A stretch of 64,000 nt of DNA from Arcuatula senhousia (GCA_963971305.1 OZ020307.1:56913702-56977701); one strand, 5' to 3'. Positions 1-12,539 are shown, counted from the stretch's first letter. The notes: generated from the letters alone by a model not told the origin. Numbers and translations are program-made.

Positions 1-3000
1 ATATCCCACCTATCGATTACAATCGGCCCGATATTGGCTGGTCGTAGCCAACCCAGTTGAAATCGAGGTCGAAGGCACCCACCCGAAGACACTTTTATCT
101 AAAATCGAAGCCTATCCCTAATCGGAAGAGTCGAGATTTAACACTATCGGCGATATAGGTTGAATACCTCGATATCTCCCCTATCGATTACAATCGGTCC
201 GAAATCGGCTGATCGTAGCAAACTGAGTTGAAATCGAGGTCGAAGGGACCCACCCGAAGACACTTTTATCTAAAATTGCAGCTTATCCCTAATCGGAACA
301 GTCGAGATTAAACACTATCGGCGATATAGGTTGAATACCTCGATATCTCCCCTATCGATTACAATCGGTCCGAAATCGGCTGATCATAGCCAACCGAGTT
401 GAAATCGAGGTCGAAGGGACCCACCCGAAGACACTTTTATCTAAAATCGCAGTCTATCCCTAATCGGAACAGTCGAGATTAAACACTATCGGCGATATAG
501 GTTAAATACGTCAATATCTCCCCCATCGATTACAATCGGTCCGATATCGGCTGATTGTAGCCAACCGAGTTGAAATCGAGGTCGAAGGGACCCACCCTAA
601 TACACTTTTATCTAAAATCGCAGTCTATCCCTAATTGGAACAGTCGAGATTAAACACTATCGGTGATATAGGTTGAATACCTCGATATCTCTCCTATCGA
701 TTACAATCGGTCCGATATCGGCTGATCGTAGCCAACCGAGTTGAAATCGAGGTCGAAGGGACCCACCCGAAGACACTTTTATCTAAAATCGCAGCCTATC
801 CCTAATCGGAACAGTCGAGATTAAACACTATCGGCGATATAGGTTGAATACCTCGATATCTCCCCTATTGGTTACAATCGGTCCGATATCGGCTGATCGT
901 AGCCAACCGAGTTGAAATCGAGGTCGAAGGGACCCACCCTAATACACTTTTATCTAAAATCGCAGCCTATCCCTAATCAGAACAGTCGAGATTTAACAAT
1001 ATCGGCGATATAGGTTGAATACCTCGATATCTCCCCTATTGATTACAATCGGTCCGATATCGGCTGATCGTAGCCAACCCAGTTGAAATCGAGGTCGAAG
1101 GGACCCACCCGAAGACACTTTTATCTAAAATCGAAGCCTATCCCTAATCGGAAGAGTCGAGATTAAACACTATCGGCGATATAGGTTGAATACCTCGATA
1201 TCTCCCCTATCGATTTCAATCAGTCCGAAATCGGCTGATCGTAGCAAATCGAGTTGAAATCGAGGTCGAAGGGACCCACCCGAAGACAATTTTATCTAAA
1301 ATCGCAGCCTATCCCTAATCGGAACAGTCGAGATTAAACACTATCGGCGATATAGGTTGAATACCTCGATATCTCCCCTATCGATTACAATCGGTCCAAT
1401 ATCGGCTGATCGTAGCCAACTGATATGAAATCGAGGTCGAAGGGACCCACCTTTAGACACTTTTATATAAAATCGCAGCCTCTCCCTAATCGAAACAATC
1501 GAAATTAAACACTATCGGCGATATAAGTTAAACACTTCGATATCCCACCTATCGATATAAATCGGCCCGATATTGGCTGATCATAGCCAACCGAGTTGAA
1601 ATCGAGGTCGAAGGGACCCACCCGAAGACACTTTTATCTAAAATCGCAGCCTATCCCTAATCGGAACAGTCGAGATTAAACACTATCGGCGATATAGGTT
1701 GAATACCTCGATATCTCCCCTATTGATTACAATCGGACCAATATCGGCTTATCGTAGCCAACCCAGTTGAAATCGAGGTCGAAGGGACCCACCCGAAGAC
1801 ACTTTTATCTAAAATCGAAGCCTATCCCTAATCGGAAGAGTCGAGATTAAACACTATCGGCGATACAGGTTGAATACCTCGATATCTCCCCTATCGATTA
1901 CAATCGGTCCGAAATCGGCTGATCATAGCCAACCGAGTTGAAATCGAGGTCGAAGGGACCCACCCTAATACACTTTTATCTAAAATCGCAGCCTATCCCT
2001 AATCAGAACAGTCGAGATTTAACACTATCGGCGATATAGGTTGAATACCTCGATATCTCCCCTATTGATTACAATCGGTCCGATATCGGCTGATTGTAGC
2101 CAACCGAGTTGAAATCGAGGTCGAAGGGACCCATCCGAAGACAATTTTATCTAAAATCGCAGCCTATCCCTAATCGGAACAGTCGAGATTAAACACTATC
2201 GGCGATATAGGTTGAATACCTCGATATCTCCCCTATCGATTACAATCGGTCCAATATCGGCTGATCGTAGCCAACCGAGTTGAAATCGAGGTCGAATGGA
2301 CCCACCCGAAGACACTTTGATCTAAAATCGCAGCTTATCCCTAATCGGAACAGTCGAGATTAAACACTATCGGCGATATAGGTTGAATACCTCGATATCT
2401 CCCCTATCGATTACAATCGGTCCAATGTCGGCTGTTCGTTGCCAACCGATATGAAATTGAGGTCGAAGGGACCCACCTTTAGACACTTTTATATAAAATC
2501 GCAGCCTATCTCTAATCGAAAAAATCGAAATTAAACACTATCGGCGATATAGGTTAAACACTTCGATATCTCACCTATCGATTACAATCAGCCCGATATT
2601 GGCTGATCGTAGCCAACCGAGTTGAAATTGAAGTCGAAGGGACCCACCCGAAGACACTTTTATCTAAAATCGCAGCCTATCCCTAATCGGAACAGTCGAG
2701 ATTAAACACTATCAGCGATATAGGTTAAATACCTCAATATCTCTCCTATCGATTACAATCAGTCCAATATCGGCTGATCGTGGCTAACTGAGTTGAAATC
2801 GATGTAGAAGGGACCCACCCGAAGACACTTTTATCTAAAATCGCAGCCTATCCCTAATCGGAACAGTCGAGATTAAACACTATCGGCGATATAGGTTAAA
2901 TACGTCAATATCTCCCCCATCGATTACAATCGGTCCGATATCGGCTGATTGTAGCCAATTGAGTTGAAATCGAGGTCGAAGGGACCCACCCTAATACACT

Positions 3001-5383
3001 TTTATCTAAAATCGCAGTCTATCCCTAATTGGAACAGTCGAGATAAAACACTATCGGTGATATAGGTTGAATACCTCGATATCTCTCCTATCGATTACAA
3101 TCGGTCTGATATCGGCTGATCGTAGCCAACCGAGTTGAAATCGAGGTCGAAGGGACCCACCCGAAGACACTTTTATCTAAAATCGCAGCCTATCCCTAAT
3201 CGGAACAGTCGAGATTAAACACTATCGGCGATATAGGTTGAATACCTCGATATCTCCCCTATCGATTACAATCGGTCCAATATCGGCTGATCCTAGCCAA
3301 CTGATATGAAATCGAGGTCGAAGGGACCCACCTTTAGACACTTTTATATAAAATCGCAGCCTATCCCTAATCGAAACAATCGAAATTAAACACTATCGGC
3401 GATATAAGTTAAACACTTCGATATCCCACCTATCGATTACAATCGGCCCGATATTGGCTGATCATAGCCAACCGAGTTGAAATCGAGGTCGAAGGGACCC
3501 ACCCGAAGACACTTTTATCTAAAATCGCAGCCTATCCCTAATCGGAACAGTCTAGATTAAACACTATCGGCGATATAGGTTGAATACCTCGATATCTCCC
3601 CTATTGATTACAATCGGTCCGATATCGGCTGATCGTAGCCAACCCAGTTGAAATCGAGGTCGAAGGGACCCACCCGAAGACACTTTTATCTAAAATCGAA
3701 GCCTATCCCTAATCGGAACAGTCGAGATTAAACACTATCGGCGATATAGGTTGAATACCTCGATATCTCCCCTATCGATTACAATCGGTCCGAAATCGGC
3801 TGATCATAGCCAACCGAGTTGAAATCGAGGTCGAAGGGACCCACCCTAATACACTTTTATCTAAAATCGCAGCCTATCCCTAATCAGAACAGTCGAGATT
3901 TAACACTATCGGCGATATAGGTTGAATACCTCGATATCTCCCCTATTGATTACAATCGGTCCGATATCAGCTGATCGTAGCCAACCCAGTTGAAATCGAG
4001 GTCGAAGGGACCCACCCGAAGACACTTTTATCTAAAATCGAAGCCTATCCCTAATCGGAAGAGTCGAGATTAAACACTATCGGCGATATAGGTTTAATAC
4101 CTCGATATCTCCCCTATCGATTACAATCGGTCCGAAATCGGCTGATCGTAGCAAACCGAGTTGAAATCGAGGTCAAAGGGACCCACCTGAAGACAATTTT
4201 ATCTAAAATCGCAGCCTATCCCTAATCGGAACAGTCGAGATTAAACACTATCGGCGATATAGGTTGAATACCTCGATATCTCCCCTATCGATTACAATCG
4301 GTCCAATATCGGCTGATCGTAGCCAACTGATATGAAATCGAGGTCGAAGGGACCCACCTTTAGACACTTTTATATAAAATCGCAGCCTATCCCTAATCGA
4401 AACAATCGAAATTAAACACTATCGGCGATATAAGTTAAACACTTCGATATCCCACCTATCGATTACAATCGGCCCGATATTGGCTGATCATAGCCAACCG
4501 AGTTGAAATCGAGGTCGAAGGGACCCACCCGAAGACACTTTTATCTAAAATCGCAGCCTATCCCTAATCGGAACAGTCGAGATTAAACACTATCGGCGAT
4601 ATAGGTTGAATACCTCGATATCTCCCCTATTGATTACAATCGGTCCAATATCGGCTTATCGTAGCCAACCCAGTTGAAATCGAGGTCGAAGGGACCCACC
4701 CGAAGACACTTTTATTCAAAATCGAAGCCTATCCCTAATCGGAACAGTCGAGATTAAACACTATCGGCGATACAGGTTGAATACCTCGATATCTCCCCTA
4801 TTGATTACAATCGGTCCGATATCGGCTGATTGTAGCCAACCCAGTTGAAATCGAGGTCGAAGGCACCCACCCGAAGACACTTTTATCTAAAATCGAAGCC
4901 TATCCCTAATCGGAAGAGTCGAGATTTAACACTATCGGCGATATAGGTTGAATACCTCGATATCTCCCCTATCGATTACAATCGGTCCGAAATCGGCTGA
5001 TCGTAGCAAACTGAGTTGAAATCGAGGTCGAAGGGACCCACCCGAAGACACTTTTATCTAAAATTGCAGCTTATCCCTAATCGGAACAGTCGAGATTAAA
5101 CACTATCGGCGATATAGGTTGAATACCTCGATATCTCCCCTATCGATTACAATCGGTCCGAAATCGGCTGATCGTAGCAAACCGAGTTGAAATCGAGGTC
5201 GAAGGGACCCACCCGAAGACACTTTTATCTAAAATCGCAGCTTATCCCTAATCGGAACAGTCGAGATTAAACACTATCGGCGATATAAGTTAAATACCTC
5301 GATATCTCCCCTATCGATTACAATTGATCCGATATCGGCTGATTGTAGCTAACCGAGTTGAAATCGAGGTCGAAGGGACCCAT
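1..5383. repeat. 171-bp satellite array with higher-order structure
   Basis: About 31.5 head-to-tail monomers of exactly 171 bp continue past the left edge of the window. The landmark ATATCTCCC recurs at 172, 343, 514 and, 31 units after position 1, at 5302, so the array keeps register with no net indel. Monomers are rich in CGATA/TATCG motifs. Variant monomers recur regularly. The CTTTAGACAC variant is at 1451, 2477, 3332 and 4358 (6, 5 and 6 units apart). The CCCTAATAC variant is near 591, 933, 1959, 2985 and 3840. The GAAGGCACCC variant is at 71 and 4859, exactly 28 units apart. The array ends abruptly near 5383. Function is unknown; a nucleosome-sized unit would suit heterochromatin. Confidence 0.97.
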
Positions 5384-5472
5384 TGAAAGACGAGGGGTTT
5401 CTCTGCTGGGGTTAAATATAGTACCTTTATGGCTAATTTATACATTTTTTTTACCGAAGATATTGAGTAGAA

Positions 5473-5514
5473 CGCCTCTGATGAGTCTTAAATAGACAAA
5501 ACGCGCGTCAGGCG
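5473..5514 (+). ncRNA. degenerate hammerhead-ribozyme-like motif
   Basis: Stem I CGCCT (5473-5477) pairs with AGGCG (5510-5514). The core CTGATGA is at 5478-5484, followed by a stem II of GTCT/AGAC. A tiny stem III leads to the cleavage triplet GTC (5507-5509). The second core box reads AAAA instead of GAAA, so this copy should be inactive. The order is that of a minimal type I hammerhead, known from Penelope-like elements and retrozymes of animals. It lies just beyond the satellite edge. Confidence 0.5.
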
Positions 5515-5524
5515 GAGCTAGATA

Positions 5525-6198
5525 TAGAGCGTAGAATGAGGAATAAATGACCAGTTTCTATTTACAAATAAGGAATAGGGAATAAATAAACAGTAACTTA
5601 TTCCCTATTTAGTGTTCTGATGATAAGGAATAAGTAACTTTTTTATTTAAAAAAGACTACAATGAAAACAATCAGGGGTTTTCAACAAGGCCAAAAGGCG
5701 CTGCTCGCTGTTTTTCGATTGGCCAATTCCCTATTTAGGAATTATTTTCTGATTCCTTATTTAAATAATGAATCAGAAATAGGGAATAAGTAACCAGTTA
5801 GGTATTCCCTATTTAGTGGCTTTTAGAATAAGGAATAAGTAACCAGTTACTTATTCCTTATTTAAATAAGGAATCAGGAATAGAGAATAAGTAACCAGTT
5901 ACTTATTCCTAATTTAGAGGTTTTTGGAATAAGGAATGAGTAAGCAGTTACTTATTCCTTATTTAGAGGTTTTTAGAATAAGGAATAAGTAACCAGTTAC
6001 TTATTCCTTATTTAAATAAGAAATCAGGAATAGAGAATAAGTAACCAGTTACTTATTCCTTATTTAGAGGTTTTTAGAATAAGGAATGAGTAACCAGTTA
6101 CTTATTCCTTATTTAGAGGTTTTTAGAATAAGGAATAAGTAACCAGTTACTTATTCCTTATTTAAATAAGGAATAAGGAATAGGGAATAAGTAACCAA
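5525..6198. repeat. AT-rich palindromic tandem array, 150-bp unit of three 50-bp palindromes
   Basis: Each subunit centres on a perfect dyad: GGAATAAGTAA, a 3-4 base centre, then TTACTTATTCC. The centre AACCAGTTAC or a variant lies at 5841, 5893, 5942, 5991, 6043, 6092, 6141 and 6193. That gives steps of about 50 bp and a strict 150-bp super-period (5841/5991/6141; 5893/6043/6193; 5942/6092). The left part, 5525-5830, is more diverged. No coding potential. Confidence 0.9.
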
Positions 6199-6460
6199 CT
6201 TGACGCTTCTTAATAGTAATGCATATAATGAAGTAACTGTAAAGCTAGGGACAACCACATGACATGTACCTGTTGTGGTGCTCATTTTAAAAGACAGCCC
6301 CCAACAGTGACATCTTGAGTTCGAAAGATGAAAATCGAATTCAAACTGTTCAAAAAGTTAAGAATTATAAATGGTTAAGTATTTCATGCGTTAATTTTTT
6401 TCTCTATGTATTTACTTAATTATTTAATTTCATATTTTACATTTAAGAAGAAAATAATTA

Positions 6461-6905
6461 TCAAACCATTTTTTCTAACCTAAATTTTGTAAACAGTTCG
6501 TTATTTATTGCTTTGCCGTCTAAAAGCAGAACGATTTCGGCTATATCAGGAAGATGAACATGAAATAGGGTGATAAAAACAAACATAACGAGTGTTAGAT
6601 GAAATGGAGGAACTAGGGACACGAGCCAAATGAAAAGGGACGTTTGGGTTGGATCGGGCAATTTAGTTTCCTCCAGAGGACTCTTATTGATATATGCAAC
6701 CGGGTTCTTTAACGTGTGTTGACATTTTCACAACACGGTGAGCACTTTCATTAGCCGTCAGGTTATTCGCATTTCATCCTGAAGACACCGGCTTTCATTT
6801 TGACAGTTACACTCCAATCCATTCAAGATCATTCAACCACCTGGAGCACATACCCCATGTTTTGAGCGCTCTTTAGTTTACTTTTACCGACAGGGCGGGC
6901 TTAAT
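6461..6905 (-). mobile_element. SINE-B copy
   Basis: Read on the minus strand it matches the copies at 28250-28690 and 63000-63370. It begins near a GTCGGTAAA block, passes the middle region and ends with CATGTTCATCTTCCTGATA followed by ATAGCCGAAAT and an AAGCAATAAATAAC-like tail. A short minus-strand open frame across it is incidental. It is a non-autonomous dispersed repeat; I did not identify a tRNA-type promoter. Confidence 0.65.
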
Positions 6906-7190
6906 GCTGTAGTGGGTCTTTCTACAGATATATGCAAAAGTATTCGGTCACCTAATATTTTTTCTATTGTTTTCTATGTTAAATTAAAAAATATATATAT
7001 TTTGAAGTCATATCTCAATGGATTTTAAAAGTTTTTGCACCAACATATCAAGAAATATTTTTGTTTCATGTCCTTATTTGTCGTTTATTGTATGGTTGCA
7101 CTATGAAATGGTCACTGTTCAAAGATGAATAAAGTTTTTATTAAAATTATTTTCATAGAAACATTAGTAAATATTCATGAAAAAGTAATA

Positions 7191-7680
7191 GCGAGCACAG
7201 CTCGCAGGCGGGCACGAAGTGCCCGCTCGAGCTGAGAGCTCTACGGTATTTGTTCCCGCGAGAAATTTGCCTAATGCTGATATTGATTTTTCATGGTCCG
7301 GAAAGGCTCTCAAATTTTACAGGTACGGAGTGAATTTGAAAATAATTACCCATTTTGCTAGTCGCATTCCAAAATTAATAATGTATAAAGAGAAAAATAT
7401 TCTGATGACGATGAGTTGCTACATTTTTTTGCAGTAACCAAATTTAATCGATTTTTTTCTTGCTTTTCTATTTAACGTTCAATCGCCCCAAGCATCTCGT
7501 CCCAAATTGAACGTTCTAGAAAATGAATCAAAACAAAAATAACTACGATGATTTCGAATTTTATTTGACTGCATCGATTCGAAATAAAATCTCTTTTTAT
7601 TCGTTCATTAAACAATGTTAACAATGGCACTAAACATGTTAACATTACATTTATTTTACAGAATTATGCTGTGCTCGCAT
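7191..7680. mobile_element. MITE-like element with GCGAGCACAG ends
   Basis: GCGAGCACAG near 7193 is repeated in inverse as CTGTGCTCGC near 7669. The left end continues into two compact GC-rich hairpins (GCGAGCACAGCTCGC and GCGGGCACGAAGTGCCCGC). The body is AT-rich with no substantial ORF. This looks like a non-autonomous terminal-inverted-repeat element of about 490 bp; the target duplication was not resolved. Confidence 0.5.
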
Positions 7681-9460
7681 TTAGGTAATGCCTATTTCAT
7701 ATTGTTATTATGACGTCGGGCACAAAGTTGACTCCACAAACGTACTTCGTCTTGAATGCGTTCAATAATATTGATGTTCTGCACGGTGCCCGAATCTCCT
7801 TACAATGTATCTACATGTATGTGTCTTCAGCAAAGTCATCTGTACTCTAGATATAATTAACAAGTGAATTATCGCCGGGAGCATCTATATTGTATTTCAA
7901 ATCGTTAGAAAGTTTCTGAAATTTATTTTAAATCACTTTTTCTAGTCAAGGTGTCAAAATCATTTGAAGCAACAACTGTGACTGCGTCTTTCGGTAACGG
8001 AAAAGAATATAATATTAGTAATTTTATCTGTATCTGTATCTGTATTGGTACGTCACAGAATTCCCTTAGGGCTACTGTGTGACGGGGATGGTTTGCGCTG
8101 GTCTAGTCGCGCGAACAGAGGCGAGTTTTTCCTAAATATATTCTGAAAATAATTGTTAATGAAAAAAATATTTTGGCAGCTCAGGGTAAGAAAAAAAATT
8201 CTGAAGAAGGATTTTTTGCCATATAAAATAATGCTAATAATGAAAAAAATATTCTGTAACAATGCCTTCGAAAAATAAATATCGCGCGGAAACAAAATTT
8301 TCTGACCAAAACAGAAATCGAGCCCCCTCTCAAGTTAAATGGTCTGTCCCTAATTAATGTAACCTGTACGTTGGCAATTTTTCATCATTTTTACTTTGAA
8401 TTTTGCATAGTCACAGTGAAAACCTTTTAAAATTTAAAAGGAAATCAGACGAAGTTCTTTCGAGAAATTCAAATTATGTATTAAAAACTATATTTTCTTT
8501 TTTATCCTAAAATATGATTGTTGCAATTACTTCACACACAAAAAAAAAACACCCAGAAACATGTTACAGGTGCCAATTAAAAGTACACTGACCCGATGTC
8601 AAGGTTGTAAATAACAAGGATATGGTGTCCAGTGAAAAGTTTTATTTATGTTTCACAATGACGTGTATTGGCATCAGTAGGACAGCATCAAAAGTTAATT
8701 CATAATATTACTTACCTTTTGACTTCATATGTTGTTTGTGTGCTGAATAATCGGTTACAAAATCCATCCGTTTTCAAAACACTCTTCCGTGTTTGTAAAC
8801 ATTGATGAAGTACTAATGGTGTGATGTAAATAATAGATCTACATGTAGTTCGTTGAATTTCTACGCATTATTTTATCAAGTCATTTAAGAACAACAAACA
8901 CAATTTTTTTATCTCTTTAACGTTAATTTCCTAATATACAAAGAGTTTAGAGAAGAATTTGCACTATATTTTGAAAACTCGTGTTATATGTAATCGGCCG
9001 GGTGGCAGCACGTGGAGCACGAGCTGCTGGTTGACCGTCTTCCACTCTGACCACACAAGAAAAGCGTGCATGGGTACCTGTATTCAATGCTGTCTTGTCT
9101 GACAACACTCGTTGACAACAATCTTGCGGGTAAGCATATATTTTTTTCTAGTTTCGTTACCATGTAACATTAGTTTGGATTGGGGGGGGGGGGCATTGGT
9201 GCCAGCAGTTTTTGGTCATTTCATTTGTGACACATTAACTTCGGTACGATAAATAATAATTCTGTCCGGATTCTTCTTTAATTATTTACACGTGAAAGTA
9301 TTTTTTTATATTTGGGACAAATTAATCTGGATTCCGACCAGCTGACCAAATTGCACCACACCGCAAAGAGAAGGAATCAACAAATGGTCATCCCACTACT
9401 TTGCTTTTCAGCATATGACAATTATAAAAGAGTAGAATTGTACGGTAATAGTTAAGCTAT
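7681..9460. other. no gene recognised; minor repeats
   Basis: AT-rich sequence without convincing coding exons. It holds three TATCTG units at 8025-8042, one half of the palindromic MITE whose full copy is at 21192-21278 (CAAGTTAAATGG then TGTCCC, near 8311-8342), and a run of 12 G at 9182-9193. A GC-richer block at about 9000-9129 ends in a donor-like GGGTAAGC; it could be an untranslated exon. Confidence 0.6.
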
Positions 9461-9469
9461 TGCCCTGAT

Positions 9470-9920
9470 AGGTTAAACCATATTATCTTTATTTGTCAAG
9501 AAATCAACATTTAAATGATTTGTGACATAATTATATACATATATGACAATAAACAAAAAATGACAACATCAAGTCTTTGAGTCTCCTGTCCTCAGTTCTG
9601 ATGACTGTTTTATAAAGGAGGCAAGACTCTGAGTTTGCCTAAAATTTGTTGGGGATAATATTTTGGTTAAATTATATTGTTCAGAATGGTCAAAGTTTAT
9701 TTCATAGTCTTTAAAAAGAATTTTTCTATAAATTTTGTTATGGTCACAATGAAGAAAAAAGTGGAGCTCATCATCAATACTATTTAGATTTTTACAATAA
9801 TTACAAAAACGTTGATCTCTAGGAATTTGTTTGTATCGTCCTTGTTCAATTTCAAGAAAGTGGTCAGATGACCCCTTATTAAACTTGTGATCCTTTCAAT
9901 GTCAAATAGATAGCCCATTC
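9470..9920 (-). mobile_element. 5'-truncated LINE, reverse transcriptase C-terminal end
   Basis: Minus-strand translation gives the cysteine-histidine tail found after the reverse transcriptase of many non-LTR elements. RFCNYCKN is followed by DDELHFFLHC, then about 60 residues and a stop. A 3' untranslated part ends near an AATAAAGATAA tail. A frameshift lies near 9880. Only the last part of the ORF is present, typical of 5' truncation during target-primed integration. A related 3' end is at 14085-14235. Confidence 0.8.
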
Positions 9921-9925
9921 TTCAG

Positions 9926-9980
9926 ACACTTAAGTCAGGAGAGCTAGTCAGGCTCCCGGGAGCCTCTTGTCGAAGAGAAG
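9926..9980 (+). repeat. Rep-G end fragment
   Basis: Contains CAGGCTCCCGGGAGCCTCTTG, within a short block also found at the ends of the larger Rep-G copies near 15705 and 43505 (sequence there CAGGATCCTGGGAACCTCTT and CAGGCTCCTGTGAGCCTCTT). The block is itself a near-perfect palindrome. Confidence 0.45.
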
Positions 9981-10490
9981 GAAATGTTAATTTGAAAATG
10001 TAAAATCTCTTTATATTTTGGAAAGACTTATAATCTTCTTAGTTGAATATTATAAAAAAAATGTTTTAATTTTAATGTGAAAGATGTAAAGTACTCCAAC
10101 TTGACACAGATTATTATTATAAAAAAAATATTATTATACGATGTCAACGTCGTCTGGGATTTGTTTGAAACCAAAATATGTGATTGTATTATATGTTTGT
10201 TATGTAATAACAGCTTTTACACTATAAAATAGGAGCGTTTGCAAATATTCATACTGCCTACTGTGAAAATTATAATCATGTTTTTTCCCTTTTCATTTCA
10301 GTCCGTATGCGACTACAACGCCAAGCTACGTCATTCACCTGCCATATATATTCATTGGTTAAAAAAGAAAAGAGGCGAAATGATATCATATGTATAATAT
10401 ATATAACTTTATGTATCCCTCAATCTCACTAATGCTATACTTCCAGACTGAGACTGACATTAATTTCGATCTCAATAGATAAGGGAGGTT
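9981..10490. other. no gene recognised
   Basis: AT-rich sequence with A-runs. A good splice-acceptor-like tract (pyrimidine-rich, ending TTTCAG) lies at about 10285-10301, but no open frame follows that I can support. Confidence 0.5.
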
Positions 10491-10494
10491 TTAA

Positions 10495-10690
10495 AGCTAT
10501 AAAAGTTGGTGAATATACCATTTCTTTTGAAATGTCAGGACCATTGCGAGCTTCAATTTCTCCGTCGTGTCTTTGCCATGCATTGTCTTTTCGTCTTCGA
10601 CATTTGAGATTGTTTATCCCATGCCAGTTCGGTAGTTTTGGTATTTTCTTTATTTTACTCTATTTAAAGGAAGAGTTTTTGTGAAATTGT
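10495..10690 (+). repeat. Rep-F fragment
   Basis: GAAATGTCAGGACCATTGCGA and, further on, GAGATTGTTTATCC and GTTCGGTAGTTTTGGTATT match Rep-F copies at 13175-13440 (same strand) and 14765-15030 (opposite strand). No coding potential. Confidence 0.55.
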
Positions 10691-11040
10691 AAAAAAAGAG
10701 TAAAATTTATTGCTAGGTTCGGGTACCAAAAACGCTATCTCGTTGCTTTAAATTGAATATTGTTTTATGTTCTAACAAACTCATCTACATCCATTCATCT
10801 TAAAAAAGGACCACTGGCATTGGTTACTCTAGGTGGTTCAGACTTACTTATGCATGTTGAAACTTTGCTGTCCCACGTCAAATACTAGTAGATAATTGAG
10901 TTCGTATATATGTAAGCTATTCACTTATCATTTTAAGATCTAGAGTTCCTTACTGTATACTAGTATATAAATGTTGAAAATGATCTACATGCAAGTTCTC
11001 TCATGATTTTGCACACTCCTAAAACAATATCACGTACATG
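10691..11040. other. no gene recognised
   Basis: AT-rich sequence between the Rep-F fragment and the 70-bp minisatellite. I see no ORF or repeat I can name. Confidence 0.5.
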
Positions 11041-11600
11041 TACTTCTGTGTGTACAATGTTGGAATGCTACATATGTAGAGACCAGACATAAACTGTTTT
11101 CGCGTGATTCAGCATACACAAGGTCGGAATGCTAGCATTTGGACCTGACAAACAAAAGTTCAATGTCTTTAAGAGGATTCTACATACACCAGGTCGGAAT
11201 GCTAGCATACAGACCTAGGAAACAAAATTTCAACATATTTAAAAGGATTCTGCATAAACCAGGTCTGAATGCTAGCATACGGACCTAGGAAACCAAATTT
11301 CAACATAATCAAAAGGATTCTGCACACACCAGGTTGGAATGCAGGCATATGGACCTGAGAAACCAAATTTCAACAAATTTAAAAGGATTCTGAATACATC
11401 AGGTCGAAATGCTTTCATACATACCTGAGAAAGAAAATTTTAACAAATTTGAAAAGATTCTGTATACACCAGGTTGGAATGCTAGCATACGGACATGTAA
11501 AACAAAGTTTGAACATATTTAAAATGATTCTGCATACACCTGGTCGGAATGCTAACATACGGACTTGAAAATAAAAAAATCTAACTATTACTTTCAAATC
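11041..11600. repeat. 70-bp minisatellite
   Basis: The landmark AGGTCGGAAT (with small changes) lies at 11121, 11191, 11261, 11331, 11401, 11471 and 11541, an exact 70-bp period. A more diverged first unit is centred near 11061. Copies differ by substitutions but almost never by indels. A minus-strand frame of 60 codons across it is incidental. Confidence 0.92.
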
Positions 11601-12060
11601 TGCATAGAAAATTACGAAAAATGCTGACTCGGGTTTTATTTACAGATATCGTGTCCTCAATATTTTTTAGCCACTAAAACACATCACTTTTGCATACAAT
11701 GTCCAAACAAATGCTAAGTCATCGTACTTTTTAGTAGGCAAAAAAGGTAATTCTGGAAACAAAATTACAATTTTATTCAAAAGAGTGTGATTTTGTCTTG
11801 ATTTTTTGCTCAGCTAAGCAATTTTGGCAAGAATTGATCGAAAAAAGCTTAAAAATGTGCATGAGAATTTTAAAAATTAGATGAGAACGCATTATAGGCA
11901 GGGTGAGTGGGAAAATACTCTTTGTTACACTTTTCTCAGTAAATACATACATTTGTACATGTTTACCTGTTAAACACAACCTATTGATATTTGGCAATGC
12001 GGCATTAGCATTGGTTAAGCAGGAAGTAGATGATCGACAGGTCTTAATTCGGTATTAACC
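11601..12060. other. no gene recognised
   Basis: AT-rich sequence. A 74-codon minus-strand frame at 11773-11997 has no recognisable motif and I do not support it as a gene. Confidence 0.5.
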
Positions 12061-12065
12061 AGATA

Positions 12066-12535
12066 TAACTGCGGGGCCCGGGTGGAGAATAGGCCCGCAG
12101 GAGAGTTTAGCTTGTCGTAAGAGGCGACTAAAGGTCTTGGGATTCTGACGTCGGGTTAGTGCTCAACGCAAAGAGCATCCAAGGGTGTACCATAAATGGC
12201 TGAATAGGTTGGCCCTCGCCCACGGGGGTTGTCAGGTTTATAATACGGAAACCCTGACCGCCGACCATAGTGGGCCAACGTGTGTAAAAGACCCCTTTGT
12301 GGATCGCCAAGTAGTGCCACACATAGGCTAAATTTTCTGCCTCTACCCTTCTCTCCCCTTTTCCTGTGGTTCTTCAAAATTTACCGTTCCATCCCCATAT
12401 TTCATTGATCATCATCATTTCATGTTCATTTTATCATCTTTTTCATGTTCATCGCCTGTAAATAACCTATATAGTGTTGAACGGGCGTTAAATACCAACT
12501 CACTCACTCACTCACTCACTGACTCACCAGATGTA
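12066..12535 (+). mobile_element. SINE-A copy with ACTC-repeat tail
   Basis: Starts in a GC-rich GGGGCCCGGGTGGAGAATAG block and contains a hairpin core (GTCAGG, about 16 bases, then CCTGACCGC). It passes through the CATGTTCATTTTATCATC region shared with SINE-B and ends in CACTCACTCACTCACTCACT. A second, older copy is at 25010-25715. Overlapping minus-strand frames here are incidental. It looks like a SINE whose 5' part is not an obvious tRNA. Confidence 0.75.
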
Positions 12536-12539
12536 ACAA

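Noticed and set aside
1..5383. Satellite as a hammerhead-bearing retrozyme array
   Set aside because: The monomer has CTGATCG, not CTGANGA, and no suitable GAAA partner, so the core is absent. The 171-bp length shared with primate alpha satellite is taken as coincidence.
11041..11600. Regularly spaced repeats as a CRISPR array
   Set aside because: Units are contiguous and diverge throughout, with no constant repeat and unique spacer, and the DNA is animal.
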